Source of the DNA: JBKECP01 sp047974765
GTDB taxonomy: Bacteria > Pseudomonadota > Gammaproteobacteria > Pseudomonadales > Halieaceae
Length of the DNA stretch: 64,000 bases
Assembly (NCBI GenBank): GCA_047974765.1
Contig: JBKECP010000009.1
Location: 124,001-188,000 of the forward strand
Direction: 5' to 3'
Of this stretch, positions 50,688 to 58,842 are shown piece by piece. Under the pieces are notes generated by a model, which was given only the letters and a program-made list of their open reading frames with translations, searched no databases and had not been told where the DNA came from. Position numbers and translations under genes: made by a program. The first letter of the stretch is position 1; every line of letters starts with the position of its first letter.

Positions 50688-51202
50688 AACTGGCCTATGT
50701 CACTGTGCAAGGGCGAGGCCGGATTGACCAGCTGCTGGCACAGGCTGCTGAAGGTCTACAGGCAGCGGGAGTGGTATTGGCAGGTACGGTACAGACCAAT
50801 ATCGAGCGCGATGATCGCCGATTGTGTGATATGGATCTTCAGCTTTTGCCCAATGGGCCGGTTGTTCGTATCAGTGTTGATCGCGGGCCAGAAGCGCGCG
50901 GATGCAGGCTTGATGCTGGGGTACTGGAGGACAGTGTTCTGTGGCTGTCGCAAAACCTTGACGGTGCTCAATTGCTGATTGTGAATAAGTTTGGCATTCA
51001 GGAAGCCTCAGGCCGGGGTTTGGTGCCGGTTATTGCCGAAGCACTATCGCGCAATTTACCGGTACTGGTGGGTGTCAATGGTTTGAATTTGCCCCGGTTT
51101 CTGGATTTCGCTGCCGACCTGGCTGAGCTATTGGAGCCTGAGCCGGAAGCCGTGATCCGCTGGGGGCTTGCCGCCCGACAGGAAAGCACTGGCAGAGGCT
51201 GA
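50684..51202 (+). CDS. DUF2478 protein
   Basis: A 172-residue soluble protein of the DUF2478 family, whose members are commonly encoded with molybdenum transport or molybdoenzyme genes and are described as THEP1/NTPase-like. It begins KLAYVTVQGRGRIDQLLAQA and contains MDLQLLPNGPVVRISVDRGP, RGCRLDAGVLEDSV and LLIVNKFGIQEASGRGLVPV. The canonical Walker A (GxxxxGKS/T) is not present at the N-terminus; GRGRIDQLL is the corresponding place. Start GTG overlaps the desulfurase stop, so the two products are made together. A link to sulfur insertion into molybdenum cofactor is suggested by this pairing but is inference. Confidence 0.75.
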   Translation: MKLAYVTVQGRGRIDQLLAQAAEGLQAAGVVLAGTVQTNIERDDRRLCDMDLQLLPNGPVVRISVDRGPEARGCRLDAGVLEDSVLWLSQNLDGAQLLIVNKFGIQEASGRGLVPVIAEALSRNLPVLVGVNGLNLPRFLDFAADLAELLEPEPEAVIRWGLAARQESTGRG

Positions 51203-51309
51203 TACGTTTTCAGGTAATTTATGCTTTTTAGTCTGCTGCGAAGATGCCCGGGGTGGCGTAAAAACTGCGCATTTCTTGAGTTAATAATCTAAGTCACTGA
51301 TTTTTAAAT

Positions 51310-51335
51310 AAAACACAGATTGTGTTCTGTGTTTT
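51310..51335 (+). terminator. Terminator after the desulfurase-DUF2478 pair
   Basis: AAAACACAGA (51310-51319) and TCTGTGTTTT (51326-51335) form a perfect 10-bp stem with a 6-base loop and end in a T-run. It separates the pair from ndk and, being A/T symmetric at the base, could act on both strands. Confidence 0.65.
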
Positions 51336-51340
51336 TCAAG

Positions 51341-51369
51341 GTGAAAGTATATGTCAAAGTCCGTATAAT
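51341..51369 (+). promoter_or_regulatory. Possible ndk promoter
   Basis: TATAAT at 51364-51369 is a perfect -10 box about 110 bases before ndk. The -35 region 17 bases upstream (GTGAAA) is weak, and the G/C-rich discriminator GCGCGCGC follows, as seen at growth-rate controlled promoters. Confidence 0.45.
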
Positions 51370-51479
51370 TGCGCGCGCTTTTAATGGTGCCCGCAGTGAT
51401 TTCTACACTTTTTTGTGAACAGGTGGATAAGCTCGGGTGCACTTATTTGAATCAATGAAATGCCTGACTGGAGAACCCC

Positions 51480-51905
51480 ATGGCTGTAGAACGCACTTTG
51501 TCCATTGTTAAACCTGATGCTGTTGGCAAGAATGTGATCGGTCAGATTTATAGCCGCTTCGAGGAAGCTGGCTTGAAAATAGTTGCTGCCAGGATGCTGC
51601 GCCTGAGCGAGGATGTTGCCGGTGGTTTCTACGCCGAACACCGCGAGCGTCCTTTTTTTGGTCCTTTGATTGAATTTATGACGTCCGGCCCGGTAGTTGT
51701 ACAAGTGCTGGAAGGTGAAAATGCGATTGTCCGCAATCGTGAGCTGATGGGCGCCACTAATCCACAGGAAGCTGATGCCGGTACTATTCGTGCTGATTTT
51801 GCCCAGTCCATTGATGCCAATGCAGTGCATGGTTCAGATTCTGCAGCTTCGGCGGCGCGTGAAATTGCCTATTTCTTTGCCGCCAGTGAAATCTGTGATC
51901 GCTGA
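51480..51905 (+). CDS. ndk: Nucleoside diphosphate kinase
   Basis: A 141-residue Ndk of standard length. ERTLSIVKPDAVGKNVIG near the start, RNRELMGATNPQEADAGTIR, and the phosphohistidine His117 in DANAVHGSDS are all present. It equilibrates nucleoside tri- and diphosphates. It heads the conserved run ndk-rlmN-pilW-rodZ-ispG-hisS-yfgM-bamB-der. Confidence 0.97.
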   Translation: MAVERTLSIVKPDAVGKNVIGQIYSRFEEAGLKIVAARMLRLSEDVAGGFYAEHRERPFFGPLIEFMTSGPVVVQVLEGENAIVRNRELMGATNPQEADAGTIRADFAQSIDANAVHGSDSAASAAREIAYFFAASEICDR

Positions 51906-51931
51906 AACAACACAGATCAAACGATAAAACT

Positions 51932-53074
51932 ATGGCATCTGCCCTTATTGCGCGTTCGACAGCGTCACAAAAAATCAACCTGCTGGGCCTGACTCAGGCC
52001 CGGATGGAAGCCTTCTTTCTTGAAATAGGAGAGAAGCGCTTTCGTGCGCAGCAGGTGATGAAGTGGATTCACCACAGCGGTGTCAGTGATATTGACCAGA
52101 TGACCAACCTCGGCAAGGCGCTGCGTGAAAAATTGCAGGTGATAGCACAGGTGCGCCCCCCTGAAATTGTCAGTCAGCATGATTCCAGTGACGGTACCCG
52201 CAAGTGGGCCATTCGCGTCGATGGCGGTGGTTTGATAGAGACAGTGCTGATTCCTGATCGGGAGCGGGCGACCTTGTGTGTCTCTTCGCAAGTCGGTTGC
52301 AGCCTGGATTGCAGCTTCTGTTCTACAGGTAAGCAGGGCTTCATGCGCGATCTCAGCGCCGCTGAGATTATCGGCCAGCTCTGGTTGGCGATTAAATCTT
52401 ATGATGCCTTTGAACCCGGCAAAAGCCGGGTTGTGACCAATGTGGTTATGATGGGCATGGGTGAGCCTTTGTTGAATTTTGACAATGTGGTGTCGTCAAT
52501 GGATTTGATGATGGATGATCTCGCTTACGGTATTTCCAAGCGGCGGGTCACTCTCAGCACTTCCGGGGTTGTACCGGCGCTGGACCGGCTGGCCAAACTC
52601 AGCGAGGCCTCACTGGCGATTTCCCTGCACGCACCCAACGATGAGTTGCGCAACCAGCTGGTGCCGATCAACCGAAAATATCCCATTGCCAGCCTGCTGG
52701 CTTCTGCCCGCAACTATATTGACGCTCAAAGTGACAGCAAGCGGGTGGTGACGGTGGAATATACCCTGATTGCCGGTATTAATGATCAGCTGGAACAGGC
52801 TCGTGAGCTGGCAGAATTGCTGCGGGATTTTCCCTGCAAAATCAACCTTATCCCCTTTAATCCCTTCCCTCAGTCGCAATACCGTCGACCAAGTGGCAAT
52901 CAGGTGTCACGCTTCTGGCAAGTGCTGGTGGATGCGGGCTATATTGTCACCGTCAGAACAACACGCGGTGATGATATCGACGCTGCCTGTGGCCAGCTGG
53001 TTGGCCAGGTGGTTGATCGTACCCGGCGCAGTGAACGTTATCGCAGCGCCCAGCAGCCAATAACAGTGGGGTAA
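51932..53074 (+). CDS. rlmN: 23S rRNA/tRNA adenine-C2 methyltransferase RlmN
   Basis: A 380-residue radical SAM enzyme with the cluster motif CSLDCSFC (Cys123, Cys127, Cys130), the preceding Cys116 and the C-terminal Cys353 in DAACGQL, which forms the methyl-carrying residue. MGMGEPLLNFDNV and SLHAPNDELRNQLVPINRKYP are typical. It methylates A2503 of 23S rRNA and A37 of some tRNAs. It follows ndk by 26 bases. Confidence 0.96.
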   Translation: MASALIARSTASQKINLLGLTQARMEAFFLEIGEKRFRAQQVMKWIHHSGVSDIDQMTNLGKALREKLQVIAQVRPPEIVSQHDSSDGTRKWAIRVDGGGLIETVLIPDRERATLCVSSQVGCSLDCSFCSTGKQGFMRDLSAAEIIGQLWLAIKSYDAFEPGKSRVVTNVVMMGMGEPLLNFDNVVSSMDLMMDDLAYGISKRRVTLSTSGVVPALDRLAKLSEASLAISLHAPNDELRNQLVPINRKYPIASLLASARNYIDAQSDSKRVVTVEYTLIAGINDQLEQARELAELLRDFPCKINLIPFNPFPQSQYRRPSGNQVSRFWQVLVDAGYIVTVRTTRGDDIDAACGQLVGQVVDRTRRSERYRSAQQPITVG

Positions 53075-53079
53075 GTGTT

Positions 53080-53895
53080 TTGCTTTCATGCCATCAATAT
53101 AATTCCGGTCTGTCCGGGTCTTTGGAACCGGCCTTTATAAAAATTGCCACAGCGCTGCTGTTGCTGGCTCTGAGCGGTTGTGTTACCCAGACTGACCGGG
53201 TTTTTACTGAGCCACCCTCGCCAGAAAAAGCCCTGCAACAACGGGTTGATCTGGCCCGGCAGTATATTGGAGAGGGCAACTGGAATGATGCCAAGCGCAA
53301 CCTCAAGCAGGCAGAGCGGATGGATCCTCACAATGCCGAGCTTAACGAAGCCTTTGCGCTGGTCTATCAACGCACAGGAGAGTATGAGCTGGCTGAGGAG
53401 TATTTCAAAAAAGCCATCCGTGGCAACCGCAACTTCTCCCGTGCACGCAACAACTATGCTGTCTTTCTCTATTCCCGCAAGCGTTATAAAGAAGCTGCGG
53501 AGCAGCTGGAGTATGTTGTCAGTGATCTGCTGTATACCCAGCGCGCCCAGGCATTTATTAATCTTGGTCTGAGTCGCCTGCAACTGGATGACAAAACCGG
53601 TGCCGAGGAAGCCTTTACCCGTGCGTTGGCAATGGAGCGGGTCAATGCTGTTGCCCTGCTTGAAACAGCCATTTTGCGTTTTGAAGCGGCCGACTATGAA
53701 ACCTCGGAAAAATACTATGGTATTTACCGCACAGCAGTACGGCAGCAGTCTGCGCGCGGTCTCTGGTTGGGCGTGCAGCTGGCGCAACAGGCCGGTAATC
53801 GTGATGCCGAAGGCAGCTACGGTATGGCCCTGCGCAACCTCTATCCCCAGTCAGCGGAATATCTTGAATACCGGAGTCGCCATGGCGACCAGTGA
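53080..53895 (+). CDS. pilW: Type IV pilus biogenesis lipoprotein PilW/PilF
   Basis: A 271-residue TPR lipoprotein (lipobox LALSGC; Cys34 from this start). Repeats cover about residues 55-240: ARQYIGEGNWNDAKRNLKQA, ALVYQRTGEYELAEEYFKKA and NYAVFLYSRKRYKEAAEQLE are individual units. It is the pilotin that places the PilQ secretin in the outer membrane. Start is uncertain: TTG 53080 is the first possible codon, another TTG is at 53122. Its stop overlaps rodZ. This shows the organism can make type IV pili, though other pil genes lie elsewhere. Confidence 0.9.
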   Translation: MLSCHQYNSGLSGSLEPAFIKIATALLLLALSGCVTQTDRVFTEPPSPEKALQQRVDLARQYIGEGNWNDAKRNLKQAERMDPHNAELNEAFALVYQRTGEYELAEEYFKKAIRGNRNFSRARNNYAVFLYSRKRYKEAAEQLEYVVSDLLYTQRAQAFINLGLSRLQLDDKTGAEEAFTRALAMERVNAVALLETAILRFEAADYETSEKYYGIYRTAVRQQSARGLWLGVQLAQQAGNRDAEGSYGMALRNLYPQSAEYLEYRSRHGDQ

Positions 53896-54448
53896 AGCGA
53901 TAACCACTGTTTCGGCGCTGATACTCAGCCCGTCAGATAATACACCGGAAAATGTTGCCTCTTCGAGTGACGTGGCACAGGCTGTTTCGTCTGCGACTGT
54001 TTCTCCCGGCGCCATGTTGCGAGATGCCCGTGAAAAGGCCGGTAAGTCCGAGGTGGAGCTTGCCGATGCCCTGAAATGGATGCGCAACTATGTTGCCATT
54101 ATCGAACAGGACAACTACAGTGCCCTGCGCAGCCCTGGTTTGGCCCGTGGCTACGTTCGCTCCTATGGCCGCTATCTTGGCCTTGATGAAGAGCGTTTGC
54201 TGGCTGCTTTTGATGAACGTGCCTGTGCAGCGGGTATTGATTACACCAATATACGAAAATGTCCGTTGCCTGAGGCTGTTGGCCGGGTGCCAACGCTGGC
54301 TATTGTGTTTTGTCTGTTTGTATTCTCACTCCTGCTGGCGGCTTTGTGGTACTGGCATGATACACCTGCTGATGAATTTGCCGCACCTGAGCAGCCGCCT
54401 GCCCAGATACATTCCCAGGTAGATGTCCAGGTGAACGATGAAAAGTGA
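53882..54448 (+). CDS. rodZ: RodZ-type helix-turn-helix membrane protein, lacking the usual C-terminal domain
   Basis: A 188-residue protein: an HTH_25 domain (about 43-110, PGAMLRDAREKAGKSEVELADAL and YVAIIEQDNYSALRSPGLAR), then one membrane helix (about 137-160, VPTLAIVFCLFVFSLLLAAL) and a short Pro/Gln-rich periplasmic tail. RodZ joins MreB to the wall-elongation complex. The normal protein is about 330 residues with a C-terminal DUF4115 beta domain; that domain is absent here, and translation ends 10 bases into ispG. ATG 53882 lies inside the pilW stop region. The reading frame is clean, so the short form looks genuine. Confidence 0.87.
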   Translation: MATSEAITTVSALILSPSDNTPENVASSSDVAQAVSSATVSPGAMLRDAREKAGKSEVELADALKWMRNYVAIIEQDNYSALRSPGLARGYVRSYGRYLGLDEERLLAAFDERACAAGIDYTNIRKCPLPEAVGRVPTLAIVFCLFVFSLLLAALWYWHDTPADEFAAPEQPPAQIHSQVDVQVNDEK

Positions 54449-55568
54449 ATCCCCGATCAGGCGTCGTCTCAGTCGTCAGATTCATGTCGGCAAAGTCGCC
54501 GTTGGTGGCGATGCACCCATCTCGGTGCAAAGTATGACCAATACCGAAACCTGCGATGTAGACGCCACCGTAGCGCAGGTGCAGGCCATTGCTGATGCCG
54601 GTGCTGATATTGTGCGTATTTCTGTGCCCAGCATGGATGCAGCTGAGGCTTTTCGCGCCATCCGGGAACGGGTCGAGGTGCCGTTGGTGGCAGATATTCA
54701 TTTTGACCATCGTATTGCCCTGAAAGTAGCTGAGTACGGTGTTGACTGCCTGCGTATCAACCCCGGTAATATCGGTCGTGATGACAAGGTGCGGGAGGTT
54801 ATTGATTGTGCCCGTGACAAGGGCATTCCGATACGTATCGGTGTTAATGCCGGTTCGTTGGGCAAGGAGTTGCAGCGTAAGTATGGTGAGCCGACAGCTG
54901 AAGCGCTGGTGGAGTCTGCCATGCACCATGTCGATATTCTCGACAAGTTTGACTATCCGGATTTTAAAGTCAGCGTAAAGGCTTCTGAAGTTTTTATGGC
55001 TGTTGAGGCCTACCGTCTGCTAGCCAGAAAAATTGATCAGCCACTGCACCTGGGTATTACCGAAGCCGGTGGTCTGCGCGGTGGCACGGTTAAATCTGCT
55101 GTTGGCCTGGGTATGCTGTTGATGGACGGTATTGGCGATACCATCCGTATTTCGCTGGCGGCTGACCCGGTGGAAGAGGTCAAGGTAGGCTTTGAAATTC
55201 TGAAAAGTCTCAAACTGCGAGCCAACGGCATTAACTTTATTGCCTGTCCCTCCTGTTCACGCCAGAATTTTGACGTAATTGGTACGATGAATGCTCTCGA
55301 ACAGCGGCTGGAGGATATCCGCACGCCAATGGATGTGGCGGTGATAGGTTGTATTGTCAACGGTCCGGGTGAGGCCAGAGAAGCCGATGTCGGTATGACT
55401 GGAGCAAGTCCTAATAATCTGATTTATGTCGGTGGTGAACCCGATCATAAAATCAGCAATGACACTTTTATCGATCATCTGGAAACGGTGATACGCCAGC
55501 GGGCAGAAGCTATTGAGGAACAGCGTGCGCAGCGCGAAGCCTCGATTATTCTGAAATCCGGTGCCTGA
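54438..55568 (+). CDS. ispG: 4-hydroxy-3-methylbut-2-enyl diphosphate synthase IspG (GcpE)
   Basis: A 376-residue enzyme of the MEP isoprenoid pathway. Its N-terminal TIM barrel starts RRLSRQIHVGKVAVGGDAPISVQSMT (IHVGKVAVGGDAPISVQSMT); the [4Fe-4S] ligands are in CPSCSRQNFD and GCIVNGPGEA. It reductively opens the cyclodiphosphate to HMBPP. Overlaps rodZ by 11 bases. Confidence 0.97.
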   Translation: MKSESPIRRRLSRQIHVGKVAVGGDAPISVQSMTNTETCDVDATVAQVQAIADAGADIVRISVPSMDAAEAFRAIRERVEVPLVADIHFDHRIALKVAEYGVDCLRINPGNIGRDDKVREVIDCARDKGIPIRIGVNAGSLGKELQRKYGEPTAEALVESAMHHVDILDKFDYPDFKVSVKASEVFMAVEAYRLLARKIDQPLHLGITEAGGLRGGTVKSAVGLGMLLMDGIGDTIRISLAADPVEEVKVGFEILKSLKLRANGINFIACPSCSRQNFDVIGTMNALEQRLEDIRTPMDVAVIGCIVNGPGEAREADVGMTGASPNNLIYVGGEPDHKISNDTFIDHLETVIRQRAEAIEEQRAQREASIILKSGA

Positions 55569-55592
55569 GGTGCCAGTAAAACAGGAGTGCAG

Positions 55593-56873
55593 GTGAGTAA
55601 TTTGCGGGCCATTCGGGGAATGAGTGACATTCTTCCCCAACAGACACCTTACTGGCAGGCAGTGGAAGCGAGTGTGCGAGTACTGCTGCAAAGCTATGGT
55701 TATGGCGAAATTCGCCTGCCCATTGTCGAACATACCGAGCTGTTTCGGCGCTCTATCGGTGAAGTTACCGATATTGTTGAGAAGGAAATGTACAGCTTTG
55801 AAGATCGCAACGGTGAAAGTCTGAGCCTGCGTCCGGAAGGTACAGCAGGTTGTGTGCGAGCTGTTATTCAGCAGGGTCTGTTGGGTACGCCTCAGCGGTT
55901 GTGGTATGCAGGTCCGATGTTTCGTTATGAACGCCCCCAGAAAGGACGTCAGCGACAGTTTCATCAGGTGGGTGTGGAGGCCTTTGGCGTGGCCACACCG
56001 GATATCGATGCTGAGTTGATACTGCTTAGTGCCCGCCTCTGGCGCAGGCTGGGTATTGCTGATGAGCTTACTCTGGAGCTGAATTCGATCGGCTCTTTGG
56101 CGGCTCGCAGTTGTTACCGGGATGCGCTGGTTAGCTATTTACAGGAACATGTTGAGGCACTGGATGAAGACAGTCAGCGCCGTCTTGACAGCAACCCCTT
56201 GCGTATTCTTGACAGTAAAAACCCGGATACTCAGGCTCTGCTTGATCATGCTCCCTCACTGACAGACTTTCTTGATGAAGCCTCAGCGGCAGATTTTGCC
56301 CGCTTGCAAGCGCTGCTGGATACTGCTGGACTTGCCTATCGCATTAATCCGCGGTTGGTACGTGGGCTTGATTACTATAATAAAACTGTATTTGAGTGGG
56401 TGACCGATCGCCTTGGTGCCCAGGGTACCCTCTGCGCCGGTGGGCGTTATGATGGTCTGGTTGAACAGCTCGGTGGCAAGAGTACGCCCGCAATTGGTTT
56501 TGCCATGGGTATGGAACGTTTGGTGCTGTTATTGTCTGAGTTGTCTGAAACAACACAGAAACAGAGCCCCGGGCCTGTGGCGGATATCTATATTGTAGCC
56601 GTTGGTGATGCTGCTGCCTTGATGGCCACGGCCCAGGCAGGGTCTTTGCGTGATAATTTTCCCGACCGTTGCATTGTCCAGCACCTCGGTGGTGGCAGCT
56701 TTAAAAGCCAGATGAAAAAAGCCGATCGCAGCGGTGCGCAACTGGCTCTGATCTGGGGTGAAAATGAAGTTGAGTCTGGCACCTGTGCGGTCAAAAACCT
56801 GCGTGAGGGTGGGTGTCAGGAAAATGTCGCCCTGGAGGCTCTGTCGGGGTATCTGCGCGATGTACTGATTTGA
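55593..56873 (+). CDS. hisS: Histidyl-tRNA synthetase
   Basis: A 426-residue class II aminoacyl-tRNA synthetase. RAIRGMSDILPQQT at the start, motif 2 (MFRYERPQKGRQRQFHQVG), the His-specific GLDYYNKTVFEW and the motif 3 region (GFAMGMERLVLLL) are clear. GTG 55593 has AGGAG 5 bases upstream; the other GTG at 55587 overlaps that site. It follows ispG by 24 bases. Confidence 0.96.
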   Translation: MSNLRAIRGMSDILPQQTPYWQAVEASVRVLLQSYGYGEIRLPIVEHTELFRRSIGEVTDIVEKEMYSFEDRNGESLSLRPEGTAGCVRAVIQQGLLGTPQRLWYAGPMFRYERPQKGRQRQFHQVGVEAFGVATPDIDAELILLSARLWRRLGIADELTLELNSIGSLAARSCYRDALVSYLQEHVEALDEDSQRRLDSNPLRILDSKNPDTQALLDHAPSLTDFLDEASAADFARLQALLDTAGLAYRINPRLVRGLDYYNKTVFEWVTDRLGAQGTLCAGGRYDGLVEQLGGKSTPAIGFAMGMERLVLLLSELSETTQKQSPGPVADIYIVAVGDAAALMATAQAGSLRDNFPDRCIVQHLGGGSFKSQMKKADRSGAQLALIWGENEVESGTCAVKNLREGGCQENVALEALSGYLRDVLI

Positions 56874-56930
56874 CACATCGCAGACACCAATAAATATCAA
56901 GTAGCATGTAAAAGTACTTAAGGAAACAAC

Positions 56931-57635
56931 GTGAGTTCATATCAAAGCGAAGACGAACAGGTTGAAGCGCTCCGGCAGTGGTGGGATGAAAATGGTCGTT
57001 CAACCCTGATCGGTATCGGTCTGGCGCTGGCGCTGGCTTTTGGCTGGCAAGGCTGGAAGAACTACAGCGTAGCGATGCGTGACGGTGCGTCCAATATTTA
57101 TCAGCGTTTGTTACAGGCGGCGGCCACGGCTCCTGAATCGGCTGAAGAGCAGGGTGAGGCCGAACGTCTGGCACTGGAGCTTAAAACCAACTATGCCGGC
57201 ACCAGCTACGCACAGTTTTCCGCCTTACAATTGGCGCGTCTGGCAGTGGAAAGCGGCGAGCCGGAAAAGGCAGAGAGCGAATTGCGTTGGGTATTATCCA
57301 AAGCTGACAGCGGCAGCGATATGGCCCGAATTGCACAGCAGCGTCTGGCTCGCGTGCTGGCCTGGGCAGGCAAGGTCGATGAGGCTTTAGCCCTGCTTGA
57401 AGCCAAAAGTGGCAATCCCTACCAGGCCTCCTATGCTTTGGCCCGTGGCGATATTCTGATGACGTCAGGGCGCAATGATGAAGCCCGTTCAGCCTATACA
57501 TTGGCCCGGCAGCTGGAATCGGAAAATCCGGGTCAGGTGAACCTGGCTTTGCTGGAACAGAAACTGGCCAGCCTGGGTGAAAGCCTGGATGCAGATATAG
57601 TGGCCACAGATGATGCGGCGGATGAGGGACAGTGA
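56931..57635 (+). CDS. yfgM: YfgM-family ancillary SecYEG translocon subunit
   Basis: A 234-residue protein with a short cytoplasmic N-terminus (EDEQVEALRQWWDENGRS), one membrane helix (about 24-40, TLIGIGLALALAFGWQGW) and a periplasmic TPR-like domain. This is YfgM, which interacts with SecYEG and the PpiD chaperone. GTG 56931 has AAGGA 6 bases upstream. It overlaps the start of bamB. Confidence 0.92.
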   Translation: MSSYQSEDEQVEALRQWWDENGRSTLIGIGLALALAFGWQGWKNYSVAMRDGASNIYQRLLQAAATAPESAEEQGEAERLALELKTNYAGTSYAQFSALQLARLAVESGEPEKAESELRWVLSKADSGSDMARIAQQRLARVLAWAGKVDEALALLEAKSGNPYQASYALARGDILMTSGRNDEARSAYTLARQLESENPGQVNLALLEQKLASLGESLDADIVATDDAADEGQ

Positions 57636-58822
57636 TGAAAACAGGGCTGCGTAGTGTCGTCTGTGTATTGTTACTGCTCAGTCTGGCGGGTTGTAGCACT
57701 ATTAAAGGCTGGTTTCAGATTGATGATGAAGACGATCTGACCCGGCCTGCCGAGCTACAGGATATTGATGAAAGTGTTGATATTGAACGCCTCTGGTCCA
57801 AAGGTATCGGTGATGGCCAGGGCGAGGGCTTTTATCACATTCGGCCGGTGCTTGCAGGAGATGTGATTTACATTGCCTCTGCTGATGGTGAGGTTGTATC
57901 TCTGGATCGCATGAGCGGAAAAAAACACTGGGAGGCAGAATTTGACAGCGGTCTGTCGGCAGGTGTTGGTGCTTATGAAGACAGCCTTTTTGTTGGCACC
58001 AGTGATGGCTCGGTACTGCGCCTGAATGCCCAGGATGGTACTGAGATCTGGCGCAGCGAGTTATCCGGTGAAATTCTGGCCCCGCCCCAAAGTGATGGCC
58101 GGGTCGTGGTCACACAAACTTATGATGGCAAGCTGGTTGGTCTGGATTACAGTTCCGGAGACAAGCTGTGGACCTATGACAGTAATATGCCGGTGCTGAC
58201 GGTGCGGGGCACCAGCACACCAATTGTTCACAGTGGTTTGGCCTTTGCTGGTTTTGCCAATGGGCGGGTACTTGCGATACGCACAGATACCGGTGCCACG
58301 GTTTGGGAGGTGCGGGTGGCTATCAGTCAGGGGCGCTCGGAGATTGAGCGCATTGTGGATATTGATGGCACGATGGATCTGGCAGCCTCCAATCTCTATG
58401 TCGCTTCTTATAATGGCCGTATTATGGCCATTGATGCCGCCAGTGGGCGCAAACTCTGGCAGCAGAATGTATCGTCCTATTCCGGTGTGTCCAGTGGTTT
58501 TGGCAATGTCTATGTAGCCGATGAAGACGGTACCCTGACAGCTTATCAGCGCGATGGTCAGGGTGCGCGCTGGGTGCAGTCTGATCTTGCCTATCGTGAT
58601 CTGTCGCGGCCAACGCCCGTTAGCAGTTATGTTGCAGTAGCAGATTTTGAAGGTATCGTTCATCTGTTGTCGCAGGTTGACGGTAGCTTTGTTGGCCGCA
58701 TCCGTGTAGACAGCGATGGCGTGCGGGCCGACATGGTCAGTGATGGCAGCATTCTCTACGTTTACAGTAACAGTGGTGATCTGGCTGCCTATGAAATTAC
58801 GCCACTTGATGATGAAGACTGA
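57635..58822 (+). CDS. bamB: Outer-membrane assembly lipoprotein BamB
   Basis: A 395-residue lipoprotein (lipobox SLAGC, Cys20) with eight PQQ-like propeller blades; recurring blade motifs include GKKHWEAEF, GTEIWRSEL, GDKLWTYD and GATVWEVRV. It is part of the BAM complex that folds outer-membrane barrels. The start ATG overlaps the yfgM stop; a GTG 3 bases earlier is possible. Ends 20 bases before der. Confidence 0.95.
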   Translation: MKTGLRSVVCVLLLLSLAGCSTIKGWFQIDDEDDLTRPAELQDIDESVDIERLWSKGIGDGQGEGFYHIRPVLAGDVIYIASADGEVVSLDRMSGKKHWEAEFDSGLSAGVGAYEDSLFVGTSDGSVLRLNAQDGTEIWRSELSGEILAPPQSDGRVVVTQTYDGKLVGLDYSSGDKLWTYDSNMPVLTVRGTSTPIVHSGLAFAGFANGRVLAIRTDTGATVWEVRVAISQGRSEIERIVDIDGTMDLAASNLYVASYNGRIMAIDAASGRKLWQQNVSSYSGVSSGFGNVYVADEDGTLTAYQRDGQGARWVQSDLAYRDLSRPTPVSSYVAVADFEGIVHLLSQVDGSFVGRIRVDSDGVRADMVSDGSILYVYSNSGDLAAYEITPLDDED

Positions 58823-58842
58823 CGCAAAGCTGTAGCATTTAT

